A stretch of DNA of 64,000 nucleotides from Podarcis raffonei (GCF_027172205.1 NC_070606.1:96110534-96174533); one strand, 5' to 3'; positions 45,103-59,500 are shown, numbered from the stretch's first letter. Notes: a model not told the origin generated them from the sequence alone. Made by a program: numbers and translations.

Positions 45103-48100
45103 CTGAGGATGGAACAAGTGAAAGGCAGCAGGTGAATAATAACTTACTTTCCAGTCGGGGGGGTGGGGTTTCAGCCGGAACTCACTGGATCTCAGTTCCA
45201 GCATCTCTCAGGTGGGCCATTCTAAGAGAACGAGGGAGGTTCACAGTGAGTTCCAGCACCTCCTTTTCTAGAAAAATTGCACTGTCTCCAGATATAATTA
45301 TTTTATAACTTTGAAATACTCCACATAATATTTTGTAAAACCAAGCCCAACTACTAGTCATAGATTCATAGAATCGTAGAGTTGGAAGGAGTTGGGTCAA
45401 GGAAATAATCAGGACTCCTGTCTCCTGTAGAGCTCAAAGGAGGGCAGGGTGGTGGCAAAGTCTGAGATGCTTCAGGTTGGTGGTGGTGAAGACCCTGAAA
45501 GTGTATGTGCATCTGCAGAGTCACCATCACCGACCCAGAGCTTCCCCAAAGTTATCACTTCCTTTCTCATTCCTGTTCTGCTGAGTCGCAGGGCCACTGC
45601 TCCTGCAAGAGTGCTGTCTACTTTCTCTTGCATGTGCTGATTATGATGTCATTTCCTGTGAGTAGCCCAATATGCATGTCTACACATCAAAACATAGCTT
45701 GGTCTTCTGCATTTACCTGCACCAAATGGCAGGTATTCTTCTCGAGCCACATATTGTCCATCCTTGTCCAAGAAATGATTTGGGTTGAACTCTGCAGGGG
45801 TCTCCCATCGTGTGGGGTCAAGGAGAACAGAGCGCAGGTCAGGAAAGATACCAGTCGTCTGTAAAGAAGAAACCATTGTCATTGAATACACTAAGATCAA
45901 CACATTTCTGAAATGTCCCTCGATATGCCAGGGGAGGGAAGTCATTTACCAGTGGCCAGATTCATCCTCAGCTTTTCTCCCTATTAAAACCTACCTGTAT
46001 AGCCAGGAGAAGAATGGCCTCCTTCTCCCCACCCCTCTTTTCAAAGGAAAGCCCAACATCCAGACTGAGACCTCTGGCCAATAACGGCCATCCATCAGGG
46101 CAACCAAGGCTGGTTCAGTTCTGAAACTTCTTCTGAACTCAGTATCACTGTTTGTGTATTTCCTCCTGGTCAAGTACCAACATTATTAGAGGAAACACAA
46201 AATTGCAGTATTTTAAGTACCGTATTTTTCGCACCATAGGACGCACTTTTCCCCCTCCAAAAATGAAGGGGAAATGTGTGTGCGTCCTATGGTGCGAATG
46301 CAGGCTTTCGCTGAAGCCTGGAGAGTGAGAGGGGTCGGTGCGCACAGACCCCCCACGCTCTCCAGGCTTCGCACACCTCTCTGCAAGCAGCGGGAGCCCA
46401 GCGCTGGGCTCCTGCTGCTTGCGGAGAGTTGCCTGCATGCTCAGGCCTGCGCGCGCTGAGCTCAGCGCGCCCAGGCTTCGCGGATCTCTCCGCAAGCAGC
46501 GGGAGCGGTCCCGCTGCTTGTGGAGACTTGCCTGCATGCCGAAGCCTGCGCGCGCTGAGATCAGCGCGCCCAGGCTTCGCGGACCTCTCCGCAAACAGCG
46601 GGAGCGGTCCCGCTGCTTGCGGAGAGTTGCTAGCATGCAGAAGCCTGCGCGCGCTGAGATCAGCGCGCCCAGGCTTCGCGGACCTCTCCGCAAACAGCGG
46701 GAGCGGTCCCACTGCTTGCGGAGAGTTGCCAGCATGCGGAAGCCTGCGCGCGCTGAGCTCAGCGCGCCCAGGCTTCGCGGATCTCTCCGCAAGCAGCGGG
46801 AGCGGTCCCGCTGCTTGCGGAGACTTGCCTGCATGCCGAAGCCTGCGCGCGCTGAGATCAGCGCGCCCAGGCTTCGCGGACCTCTCCGCAAACAGCGGGA
46901 GCGGTCCCGCTGCTTGCGGAGAGTTGCTAGCATGCAGAAGCCTGCGCGCGCTGAGATCAGCGCGCCCAGGCTTCGCGGACCTCTCCGCAAACAGCGGGAG
47001 CGGTCCCGCTGCTTGCGGAGAGTTGCCAGCATGCGGAAGCCTGCGCGCGCTGAGCTCAGCGCGCCCAGGCTTCGCGGATCTCTCCGCAAGCAGCGGGAGC
47101 GGTCCCGCTGCTTGCGGAGACTTGCCTGCATGCCGAAGCCTGCGCGCGCTGAGATCAGCGCGCCCAGGCTTCGCGGACCTCTCCGCAAGCAGTGGGAGCG
47201 CTCCCACGGCTTGCAGAGAGCTGCCTGTTTGGGGGCTGGGGTCGGGGGAAGCTTCCCCCGCCCCAGCCCCACGCCTGGGGGGGAAATAATTTTTCCCCTT
47301 TATTTCCCCCCCAAAAAACTGGGTGCGCCCTATGGTCCGGTGCGCCCTATGGTGCGAAAAATACGGTATATAAATATTCGAATTTATGTATTTCATTTAG
47401 GGAAGCCTGGCGGAAAAAGAAAACCTCAAAACAATAAATACAACTATGTGTTTGTGTGTGTGGAGACTATGTGATGTCATGCATTTATGAGCATTTTGGA
47501 AACATGATAACTTTGAACAATTACTGTTGTTGGGATTGTGCAGGTGTATGATATGGGGTATCCTCATAAATCTCTGGGTCCAGCAACACTTCCACCTCTG
47601 CCTGTCTTAAAACCAGCAGAGCGATCAATCAGTGCAGCCTCCTTGGAAACACATTTGAAGGGCTGGTTGCACACGAAAGGCAATAAAACATTCATGGAAA
47701 CAAGAAAGATCAATCAAGTAAGTTGTTTACTTGAGCAGGATGTAAAATGCGTAACGGTTTCATTTTACAAGCACTTCCAGGCACGTCCGGAAGAAGCGGA
47801 CTATTTGGATCCCTTCCAATCAGGATTCAGGTCTCATCATGGGACTGAAACTGCCTTGGTTGTGCTGGTCGATGATCTCCAGCGGGCTAGAGACAAAGGT
47901 GAGAGCTTTTTCCTAGTTCTGCTGGATCTCTCAGCAGCTTTTGACACCATCGACCATAACATCCTTCTGGACTGTCTAGAGGGGCTGGGAGCTGGGGGCA
48001 CTGTTATACAGTGGTTCCGCTCTTTTCTCCTGGGCCATGTTCAAAAAGTGGGGTTGGGGGATGAGTGTTCAGACCCCTGGGCTCTCTCTTGTGGGGTGCC

Positions 48101-50312
48101 TCAGGGTTCTGTCCTCTCCCCCATGCTTTTTAACATCTACATGCAGCCGCTGGGAGAGATCATCAGGTGGTTGGGTCTGGGTGTTCATCAATATGCAGAT
48201 GATACCCAGCTCTACCTCTCTTTCAAATCAGAATCAGTGAAGGCAGTGAAGGTCCTGTGTGAGTGTCTGGAGGTGGTTGGAGGATGGATGGCAGCTAACA
48301 GATTGAGGTTGAATCCAGACAAGACAGAAGTACTGTTTTGGGGGGACAGGAGGCGGGCAGGTGTGGAGGACTCCCAGTTGTGCAGCCTGGGAGTTATTTT
48401 GGACTCACAGCTGTCCATGGAGGTGCAGGTCAGTTCTGTGTCCAGGGCAGCTGTTTACCAGCTCCATCTGGTACACAGGCTGAGACCCTACCTGCCCGTG
48501 GACTGTCTCACCAGAGTGGTGCATGTTCTAGTTATCTCTCGCTTGGACTACTGCAATGCGCTCTATGTGGGGCTACCTTTGAAGGTGACCTGGAAACTAC
48601 AACTAATCCAGAATGCTCTGTGATACTTCAGGTTCTCAAATGAAACTGGGAATGAAAGACGAGGCAGCAATGCAAAGAAACTGGGCAGGGACCTAAGAGT
48701 TTTGGGTGCAGAGCAGACTCTCCTTGTTGTGTGTAATGTTGCCAAACAGCTCAGAAGAGCGTGCAAATGAGAACCTGAAGTAAGTTGCTGTTTCTCTCTT
48801 TCCCTGGCCAGGAGATGGAAGGAGCAAGGAATGAAAATGTGAATAAAGATTTGATGATTTTTTTAAGTGTGATGGTTGGTGGGAAAGGCTTTCATCTGGG
48901 AATTCAGAACTCTGCATTACAGAGTCAGATGGCTTAAGGGTTTTTGTGACAGTCCCAGCATTTTCAGAGCAGTTGAAGAGTATGCAGGAATACCTGTTCT
49001 CCAACCACCATCTCAAACACCTTTGCTAAGAAAGGTGTGTTGGCAGCCCGTCTATAGTTGTTACACTCCATTGGGTCTAGACTGGGATTTTTGAGAAGTG
49101 GAACACCACCGCCTCTTTAAGCGCAACAGGCACCACTCCATCACACTACCACACCTCTGATCGATCCAGTCACCCCACCCAGCATTCTTAATCCAAGTTG
49201 TTCGTAAACTAAGCTGTTCTTAAAACAAGGTACCACTGTAATAGAATAATAATCATAGAATTGTAGAGTTGTAGAGTTGAAAGGGACAACAAGTGACAAT
49301 GCAGGAATTTTTTGCCCAACATGGGGCTCAAACCCACAACCCTGAGATTATTAATTGGAATTGATTCCACAATACTGGGCCTGACAATTTGTAGGACACC
49401 TCAGCTGGCACAGTCTCAATAGCAGCATCTAAATTGCTGCAGAGCCAAACAACTTTATCCTTGAAATGTTTAGCTATCCGGTTACAGCTGGTCACCATGT
49501 GTTCAGGAGATCCACCTCGCCAGTCACAAGTTACTAACCTCTGGATGACACAGAATAACTCTGCTCAATGGTTCCCCGAGGATGTAATGGAGGCAGCAAA
49601 GTAGGATAAAACCTCTGCCCTTGCTACCACATTGTAGGCCCTATTACGAGCCAGAACATGTGCTTCGGCAGCTCATAAGTGAGGTTTACGCCACTTATGA
49701 TCCAGCCCTATATGCTCTTCATATACAAGAATGCAGCTGTTACCTTGGGAATAATAGAACCACGTATCTTCACATCCTTTGCCGTTTGCCTGGGAATTCC
49801 ACTTATAAAGGCATATTTAAAGCGCTGCATTTCATGAATCACAGCATTGGTGTAGGGCAGTTTCTTCTTATCTTGATAGCACATTGAATGAGAAGAACCT
49901 ATAACATTTTTTATCTCCTTGTGGACTTTATCTGAAGAAAATGATGGAAATGTATTGTTTATTTTGACAAGAACATTTTTTTCCAGGATATTTATTTACC
50001 ATGAAATTATTCTAAGAAGATATATGGACGCTGAGGTCCAGCGCCGAGGGCCTTCTGGCGGTTCCCTCATTGCGAGAAGCAAAGCTACAGGGAACCAGGC
50101 AGAGGGCCTTCTCGGTAGTGGCGCCCGCCCTGTGGAACGCCCTTCCAGCGGATGTCAAAGCGATAAACAACTACCTGACATTCAGAAGACATCTTAAGGC
50201 AGCCCTGTTCAGGGAAGTTTTTAATGTGTGATATTTTAGTGTATTTTTGGTTTCTATGGAAGCCGCCCAGAGTGGCTGGGGAAACGCAACCAGATGGGCG
50301 GGGTACAAATAA

Positions 50313-50360
<48 letters not shown>

Positions 50361-53300
50361 TAATGAATCCCAGTTTATAGCCCATTTATATTATTATATT
50401 ATTTATTGCAATTATAGCCCATATTTTCCTCCAAGGACTTCAATGCAATATACATGGTTCTTCCACTCTTTTTAAACCTCATTAGTAACCTGGGACAATA
50501 GGTTAATCTGAAAAATACGGACTAGTCTAAGGGCACCCAGAGGGTTTCATAGCTGTATTAGAATTTGAACCTGGGTTTTCTCAATCCTAGTTTGACATTC
50601 TAACTGCTCCTTCCACTGGTGGGTCAAGGTGGCTGCACTACCAGGATTTTCCCCGACCTAAAGTGGGTTGCAACACCAGCACTGCCACCATATAAATATC
50701 TGGTAAAAAATTAAGGAGTGCTCCTCCAAAAACATTTTTCAGCTAAAGGTGAGTTCCTAGGTCTGGGAAGTTGGAAAATTCCCTAATCTCAGCTGCTACT
50801 TATATTTGGAAAGATATCATGGCCAACCAAAATGTCACAAGGGATTGAGCAGGTCTACCAGAATTCTTCCAAGCTGGATGTTAAGCAAAGCAGAAGGGCA
50901 GGGAGTAAGAAAAAACATGACTTCATTAAGTCATAATCTGTGCATTGGTCAACATTTCATTTTGGTTGCAGAGTTTTAGAAGGGGCATGGCTTGAGGGTT
51001 GTCATGAAGGGAGCCTGGATTTCTGGATTCACCAGGACATCACTGGCAAAAACATTCATCTCTTTCTTTGGCCACCCCAGTCTTCAAATTGTCTTCCCTC
51101 TATTTGCAAAGCCACTCTTCTCTCCTTCAGAAAAACTTTGATGAATTCACTTAGACTAAATTCTTGTCCCAGACCCTCTCCTATGAATTTAATTATAAAT
51201 TGAGACCCTCCATCTCTTATTGTCCCAGTAATCATAGACTGGAAGTATTCTATGGGCGTGGGGTGTTCAGGGCAAATTAGTTTTTTACTTCTACCACACT
51301 GTTGAGTTTGATTAGAAGTTCCAGAATCTGTATAAGGAAACATTTGTGAAGAAGAATGATCTTCCATGAGATGTAAGTCAAAAACATTTAGCTTATTTCA
51401 GTATGCTCTTGTCTTTTGGCTCCCATTGCGCATGTCTCCCTCTCTCACCTTGGATATCTGGATGATTTGCCAGGAGGAGAAGTGCCCATTTCAGAGAAAT
51501 GGTGGTTGTTTCTGTCCCTGCTACAAAGAAGTCAAAAATGCATTGGGCCAGGTTGTCTTCATTAAACGTAGACTCTGGATCATTCCTGTTCTGGTGCTGA
51601 AAATAAGAAAGGTGACATGTCATTTATATGCCTTATAGTCTGTTCTCCATCACTTACTTTAGCTTCTTTTGCCAGCTTTTTGCCCTGTCAGCATTTGAAT
51701 ATATTTGAGTCTCTTTCATTGAGTAGATCAGTGCTTTCCAAACTGTGTGTCACAGCACGTTAGTGTGTCAACTACAGTGTGTAGTTGTGTCGTGTGAATG
51801 CTCCCTGAGTTCCTCCAAGGGCTGGAAAGGGGTTCGTTTAACCTCCGGTTTGCTAGTAAAACTGAATTACTCTGTCGTAAAATGATGCATATCTAAAAAG
51901 TGTGTCATCAACATGAAAAGCTTGAGAAGTTCTGTTGTAGATTATTGTCACAAGGCTCTAAAAGTGTGCATTATTTCTCTTCGTAATGCAACTGTGTACC
52001 ATTTAGGAATGTGGGATAGATATGATTCAGGTCACATTTAAAGGCAGAGTGGCTGGGGAAACCCAGCCAGATGGGTGGGGTATAAATAATAAAGTTATTA
52101 AAATTATTATTGCTTAATTTGTACTTTTTGAAATAAAACCATGCCCAATGAATACAGAGAGATAAATCACAAACTAAACAACTCTGTATATGGTTTGCAA
52201 AAATTCCTTAACAATAATGTACAACATTTCAAAACCTTCTAATACATGGAATCTTAAATAATATCTACAATGTCAAAATAATAATGACATACGCAACTCA
52301 GTATCTCAAAGCCAGTGTCCAAATATTCCTGAAATAAGTGAATCAGAATGACTCTCTGTGTGTATACTTGTTCTGGTGCAATCCCAATGGAACTGCAACA
52401 ACAGGCTACCCAGGATTTCAATCTCTGTTTCTTGAATCTTCTTCTGGTCAGCCCAAAAAGGAGCTCTAGATCATACATAACATGCTTATAATCTTATAAG
52501 GATATTCTTATAAGCATGTTGTGTATTGTTAAGGAATTTTTGCAAACCACATACAGAGTTGTTTATTTTTCAAAGCAATACCAGTAGTGAAAATGCAGCC
52601 ATCCTTCAAAATTCTCATTTCTCTGAATTTTGCAGAGCTGCTATCTAGCCAAGCAATGTGTACAGATACACACAGAGCATTTGACTCTCAGCATACAGCA
52701 TTTGTGGCTACTGGTAAGTAATTTCAGGATTGCATTACCATTTAACTATGGGGTGCATGGTGTGATATATTTTGATACAGTGTGCCCCACATGTACTCTG
52801 AACTCTGCATTGATTAATGAAGCCCTCCTGTTTTATAGTCCTGGTATTCAGTACTTACTTTCTCCATCTCAAGTAGATAGAAATCAATGAAATCCTGTGG
52901 CTCATGCAGAGACGGAGTCTCCTTATGCTTCTGTATCTCATCCTTTGCAAATGAAATCACCGTATCCAGGCTGGAAAATGCCTTCTTGTGGGGCCCTGGG
53001 AGATATCTCATAATCCATGGGAATATTTCATACAGCTAAAGTAAAGATAGCAAAAACGTTGCCATTACCATGAAGAAGCTTGGTCACACTGTTCATGAAT
53101 CAACTCCTGTGGGCTAGTGCTTAAATAACATGATCTGGGTTATTCCTCACGGATAGTATATTAGCTTGACTCTCATGGAGAAGAAGGTGGGTGTCAACAG
53201 CATCTTCAGAATTCCACAATGACTGGATTATGATAATTAAGCTTGGCTGAAAAGTGGAATGAAAACTAGAGCTTGAAATATATTGCCAGCTTTCAGGCTT

Positions 53301-53506
53301 CATTCTAAAACTGCACTATTCCAGACCAGGAATGGGGATGGAGAATATGGATAGTAGAGAAATTCAATTTTGCTCAAGTTTCACTCACACCAAATACATA
53401 GCTTGTTGCTTATATATATACATACATACATACATACATACATACACACACATGTATGTATGTATGTATGTATGTATGTATGTATGTATATGCATATGTG
53501 TGTGTG

Positions 53507-53538
<32 letters not shown>

Positions 53539-56500
53539 TGTATAGATATAGGTATAGATATATAGATATAGATAGGAGTTTATTTTTCTACATATCAAAT
53601 TAAACGTGTTACAAACTTTGAAACATCTAATGACTGCCCTTCTTCTCCTTCCGTGGTTCATATTACATATCATAGTTTCCTGCATGTTTTACTATAACCA
53701 TTCAAATCAATTTGATCCCCAGGAATAGGGGTGGAAGATACGGACCCTCCTTCGTTGGAGGTATTTAGGCAGAGGTTGGATGGCCATCTGTCATAGATGC
53801 TTTATCTGAGATTCCTGCATAACAGGGGGTTGGACTAGACAATCCTTGGGGTCCCTTCCAACCTTAAAATTCTATGATTCTATGACCTTAAGAGCCAACA
53901 GCCAGGATACCATTTATTTATTTTTCTAGTTCCCTTTTCACCCTTGGCGGGGTAAATCAATTTAAACTTTAACATGTTGACCTTTGAATATCTTAACAGT
54001 CTAGAGCAGGTGAGGGAAACCTTGGCCATCTATATGTTACTGAACCACAACACCATCAGAACCAGCCAGCATAGCCAAAGGCCAAAGATGACCAATTGTA
54101 GATGAGCAACATCTGGGGGGCCAGACGTTCCCCACACCTGGTCCACAGCCAGAATACCATAAGAACTGGTTTATCCCATGTGAAGGTATCTGAGCCCCTG
54201 AGTCCTATGTACCGTTGCCATTAGATACAGTGATCAGACAGTTGTTGTTTAGTCATTTAGTCATGTCCGACTCTTCGTGACCCCATGGACCAGAGCACGC
54301 CAGGCACGCCTGTCTTCTAGTGCCACCCACAGTTTTGTCAGTTTCATGTTGGTAGCTTCTATAACACTGTCCAACCATCTCATCGTCTGTCATCCCCTTG
54401 TGCCCTCAATCTTACCCAACATCAGAGTTTTTTCCAGAGAGTCTTCTCTTCTCATGAGGTGACCAAAGTATTGTGGCCTCAGTTTCAGGATCTGTCCTTC
54501 CAGTGAGTACTCAGGGTTGATTTCCTTTAGAATGGATAGGTTTGGTCTTTTTGCAGTCCATGGGACTCTCAAGAGTCTCCTCCAGCACCACAATTCAAAA
54601 GCATCAATTCTTCGGTGATCAGCCTTCTTTGTTGTCCAGCTCTCACTTCCATACATCACTACTGGGAAAACCACAGCTTTAACTATACGGATCTTTGTTG
54701 GCAAGGTGATGTCACTGCCTTTTGAGATGTTATCTAGGCTTATCATCACTTTTCTCCCAAGAAGCAGGCATCTTTTCATTCGAGACTGCTGTCGCCATCT
54801 GCCGTGATCATGGAGCCCCAAAAGGTAAAATCTGTCACTGCATCCATTTCTTCACCTTCTATTTGCCAGGAGGTGATGGGCCCAGTGGCCATGAACTTCG
54901 TTTTTTTGTTTTTTTGTTTGTTTTTGATGTTGAGCTTTAGACCATATTTTGCACTCTCTTCTTTCACCCTCATTAAGAGGTTCTTTAATTCCTCCTCACT
55001 TTCTGCCATCAAAGTTGTGTCATCTGCATATCTGTGGTTGTTGATATTTCTTCCGGCAATCTTAATTCGGCTTGGGATTCATCTAGCCCAGCCTTTCACA
55101 TGATGAATTCTGCATATAAGTTAAATAAGCAGAGAGACAATATACAGCCTTGTCGTACTTCTTTCCTAATTTTGAACCAATCAGTTGTTCCATATCTAAT
55201 TCTAGCTGTAGCTTCCTGTCCCACATAGAGATTTCTCAGGAGACAGATGAGGTGATCAGGCACTCCCATTTCTTTCAGAACTTGCCATATTTTGCTGTGG
55301 TCCACGAAGTCAAAGGCTTTTGCATAGTCAATGAAGCAGAAGTAGATGCTTTTCTGGAACTCTCTGGCTTTCTCCATAATCCAGCGCATGTTTGCAATTT
55401 GCTCTCTGGTCACTCTAGCCCTTTGAAATCCAGCTTGTACTTGTTGGAGTTCTCAGTCCACAAACTGCTTTAGCCTGCCTTGTAGAATTTTGAGCATAAC
55501 CTTGCTAGCGTGTGAAATGAGCAAAATTGTGAGGTAGTTGAAGCATTCTTTGGCACTGCCCTTCTTTGGGATTGGGATGTAGATTGATCTTCTCCAATCC
55601 TTTGGCCACTACTGAGTTTTCCAGACTTGCCTTCATATTGAGTGTAGCACCTTAACAGCATCATATTTTATGATTTTAAATAGTTCAGCTGAAATGCCAT
55701 CACTTCCACTAGCCTTGTTGTTAGCAGTGCTTTCTAAGGCCCATTTGACTTCATTCTCCAGGATTTCAGGTTCAAGGTCAGCAGCCACACAATCGGGGGT
55801 GTCTGGGACATCCATATCTTTCTGGTATAATTCCTCTGTGTATTCTTGCCACCTCTTCTTGATGTCTTCTGCATCTGTTAGGTCCTTACCACTTTTGTCC
55901 TTTATCATGTCCATCTTTCCGCAAAATGTTCCTTTCATATCTCCAATTTTCTTGAACAGATCTCTGGTTTTTCCCATTCTATTATTTTCCTCTATTTCTT
56001 TGCATTGCTCGTTTAAGAAGGTCTTCTTGTCTCTCCTTGCTATTCTTTGGAAATCTGCATTCAGTTTCCTGTATCTTTCACTATCTCCCTCGCATTTTGC
56101 TTGCCTTCTCTCTCCCGCTATTTGTAAGGCCTTGTTGGACAGCTACTTTGCTTTCTTGCATTTCCTTTTCATTGGGATGGTTTTCATTGCTGCCTCCTGT
56201 ATAATCTTATGAGCCTCCATCCATAGTTCTTCAGGCACTCTGTCCACCAAATCTAAATCCTTAAACCTGTTCCTCACTTCCACTGTGTATTCATAAGGGA
56301 TTTGACTTAGATTGTATCTTACCGGCCCAGTGGTTTTTCCTACTTTCTTCAGTTTAAGCTTGAATTTTGCTATAAGAAGCTGATGATCTGAGCCACATCA
56401 GCTCCAGGTCTTGTTTTTGCTAACTGTATAGAGCTTCTCCATCTTTGGCTGCAGAGAATATAATCAATCTGATTTTGATGCTGCCCATCTAGTGATGTCC

Positions 56501-59500
56501 ATGTGTAGAGTGTGAGGAGAACCTGAGCTTACAGGGTTAAACAGCTCAGAGTGTGTGTCCTGCCTACTGTGGGGTGGAGAGACTCTGTGTCACTTCCGAG
56601 AGTCTCAGTTCTTTGTTCTATTCTGCTTTCGCTTTTGTCCGGAACAGACACGCTTGCGCGATGTTCCGTGATCGTGGATAATTTTGCTGTATTAAAGTGC
56701 TTTTAGTTTTAGTAACTCTGCGTGAGAGCCTGATTTATGCACACCGAAGCACAGAAGGCAGAATGCTTATTTTCTGACCGCTACTAGACTCTGCTGTTTT
56801 GCTCAGAGCTTTGGAATGCCTTTGGAATGCGTGCTGCAAAGCAGAGGCCTGCTGCAGCCGAAGCGCGCTGGACTGTTATCTGAGCAATAAATCATTTCAG
56901 ATAGAGTCGTCTCTTTTGTTGTTGGAAAAGAGTGTTTGTGATGACCAGCTTGTTCTCTTGACAGAACTCTATTAGCCCTGCTTCGTTTTGAACTCCAAGG
57001 CCAAACTTGCCAGTTGTTCCTTTTAACTCTTGACTCCCTACTTTAGCATTCTAATCCCCTATAATGAGAAGAACATCCTTCTCGGACAGTAGACACATTG
57101 TACCAGACAGTAGACACATTCAATTTTCCATAATGGTACCAAAACTATGGAATGCCCATACTGTGAAGATATTTTGGCCTCATCCTCTTTCTGCATTTAG
57201 ATGGGCTCTAGATGACCTGTATATCATTGTTCCATTTTCATCTCATCTTTCCTCCAAAGAGTTCCAGGTGGTGTACATAGTTGCTTCACATCTTTTAATC
57301 TGCACAATAATCTTGAGAAATAGATTAAACTGCGAGCTAGTAAATGGCCTATGACTAGTTTTAAACCCTGGTCTCAGTTGTCTGAGGCCAACACTCTAAC
57401 CTCTATCATAATGGATTCCAGAATGCTGATAGGGGGACTTATAGTCTCTGGGAGACCTGTCTGGATCAGTAGAAATGAAAATGACTACTCACAATATGAG
57501 TGGGGGAAAACAGAAATTTTAGTAAATAATTAATGGCTTCTATCAGTTTCTGAAACTGTTCATCTTCAACAGCAAATCGGTGCCCAAAAGCCAAAGCGCA
57601 TATCACATTGGAGACTGAATTAGTGATGTGAAAGGTGGGGTCAAGTGGTTGTCCTGCAAAATAAAATTATAACTAATGTTAGTTCAGCCGCTCCTGTTAA
57701 TACTGAGAACATATTTATGTTAGATTTAAGCAAAACTATCAACATTCCTTTCCAAAATGTACAGCAGTAGTACACAAAGATTTCTTCAGACTGGAATATA
57801 TGCCAGCTCAGCACCATCACCCCTCATCACATACCCTTTGAACGTGCAAACACCTCCACGAGCTGATGGGCCTCCTCTGCTATCTGGTGCTCCATGCCTT
57901 TCTTCCCCAGCCCCAGCTTCCGCATAGTAACCACACCAAAGCGTCTCTGTTGCCTCCAAGTGTGACCATTTGATAATACAATACCTATGGAAAATCAGTG
58001 AGAAATTATTACTTAGATAAACTGATGTTAGAAATTAAACCGCTAAACCAAAAGAATCTATGTTTAGCACTCAAGAGCTACTCTGTCTCTCTGAAGCAAA
58101 GGTGACATCTGTGTGTTACATGGACATCTCTACAATATAGGCCGGCACTGCATGCTTTGTACAACAACTCTGAGTTTCTTTTCTACAGCCAAGCTTTATA
58201 TAAAATTTATGGAATGAAAATGAAATGAATACAGTGCCTGAGAGAACCTATTTGAGCACTCAGACACTCACAAGTGATTCACCCAAATGTCTTGGCTGTC
58301 TCAGTTTGTAAAACAACAGAAGACAAATCAGATGGTTCCAGAAGTTCCGGCAATTTACAGTAAAGGTAAAGGTACCCCTGACCATTAGGTCCAATCGTGG
58401 ACGACTCTGGGGTTGTGCGCTCATCTTGCTTTACTGGCTGAGGGAGCTTCTGGGTCATCTTTGGGCAGTTCTACAAATTATGATGCTTTTGAATTATGGC
58501 GCTGGAGGAGACTCTTGAGAGTCCCATGGACTGCAAGAAGATCAAACCTATCCATTCTTAAGGAAATCAGCCCTGAGTGCTCACTGGAAGGACAGATCGT
58601 GAAGCTGAGGCTCCAATACTTTGGCCACCTCATGAGAAGAAAAGACTCCCTGGAAAAGACCCTGATGTTGGGAATAATGGAGGGCACAAGGAGAAGGGGA
58701 CAACAGAGGACGAGATGGTTGGACAGTGTTCTTGAAGCATCAGAAAGTTTTCCCATATGTTTAGTCAGAATCTCCGTTCTTGTAACTTGCCATTGGTTCA
58801 AGTTCTACATTCCAAAGCAGGAGAAAACGAGCTTGCTCCATCTTCCAAGTGACAGACCTTTAGATATCTCTTCTTAGTCTCTTCTTTTCCAGGCTAAACA
58901 TACCCAGCTCCTTCAGCCATTCCTCATAAGGCTTGGTATCTAGACCGTTGATCATCGTAGTTGCCCTCCTCTGCACACATTCCAGCTTCTCAACATCCTT
59001 CTTAAATAGTGGCAGCCAGAACTGGACACAGTATTCCAGGTGGGATCTGACTACAGCAGAATAGAGAGGTACTATTATTTCCCTTGATCTAGATACTATA
59101 CGTCTGTTGATACAACCTGGAATAGCATCTCAACAAATCCTGAACCTTTGCCTACAAAGCACAGCACAAATGGAAGTTCCCATCAGTAATTTGCACATTC
59201 AGCAACAGCTAATTGAAATACTTGGCTCAGGGTCAATGCACCTATTGTTTTGTCTAAGGCTCAAGGTCATAAGAGCCAGTGTGGTGTAATGGTTAAGAGC
59301 GGTAGTCTCGTAATCTGGGGAACCGGGTTTGCTTCCCCGCTCCTCCACATGCAGCTGCTGGGTGACCTTGGGCCAGTCACACTTCTTTGAAGTCTCTCAG
59401 CCCCACTCACCTCACAGAGTGTTTGTTGTGGGGGAGGAAGGGAAAGGAGAATGCTAGCCGCTTTGAGACTCCTTAAAGGGAGTGAAAGGCGGGATATCAA

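Noticed and set aside
46367-47233. 99-bp array as a CRISPR
   Set aside because: There are no unique spacers, the whole unit repeats, and the setting is a vertebrate intron within a MITE.
46287-47474. Four overlapping frames of 286-378 codons as protein genes
   Set aside because: They follow from a stop-free 99-bp tandem unit and occur on both strands; no known domain.
47538-48623. 361-codon frame as a host gene
   Set aside because: It carries L2 reverse-transcriptase motifs ([11 protein letters not shown]) and is antisense in a gene B intron.
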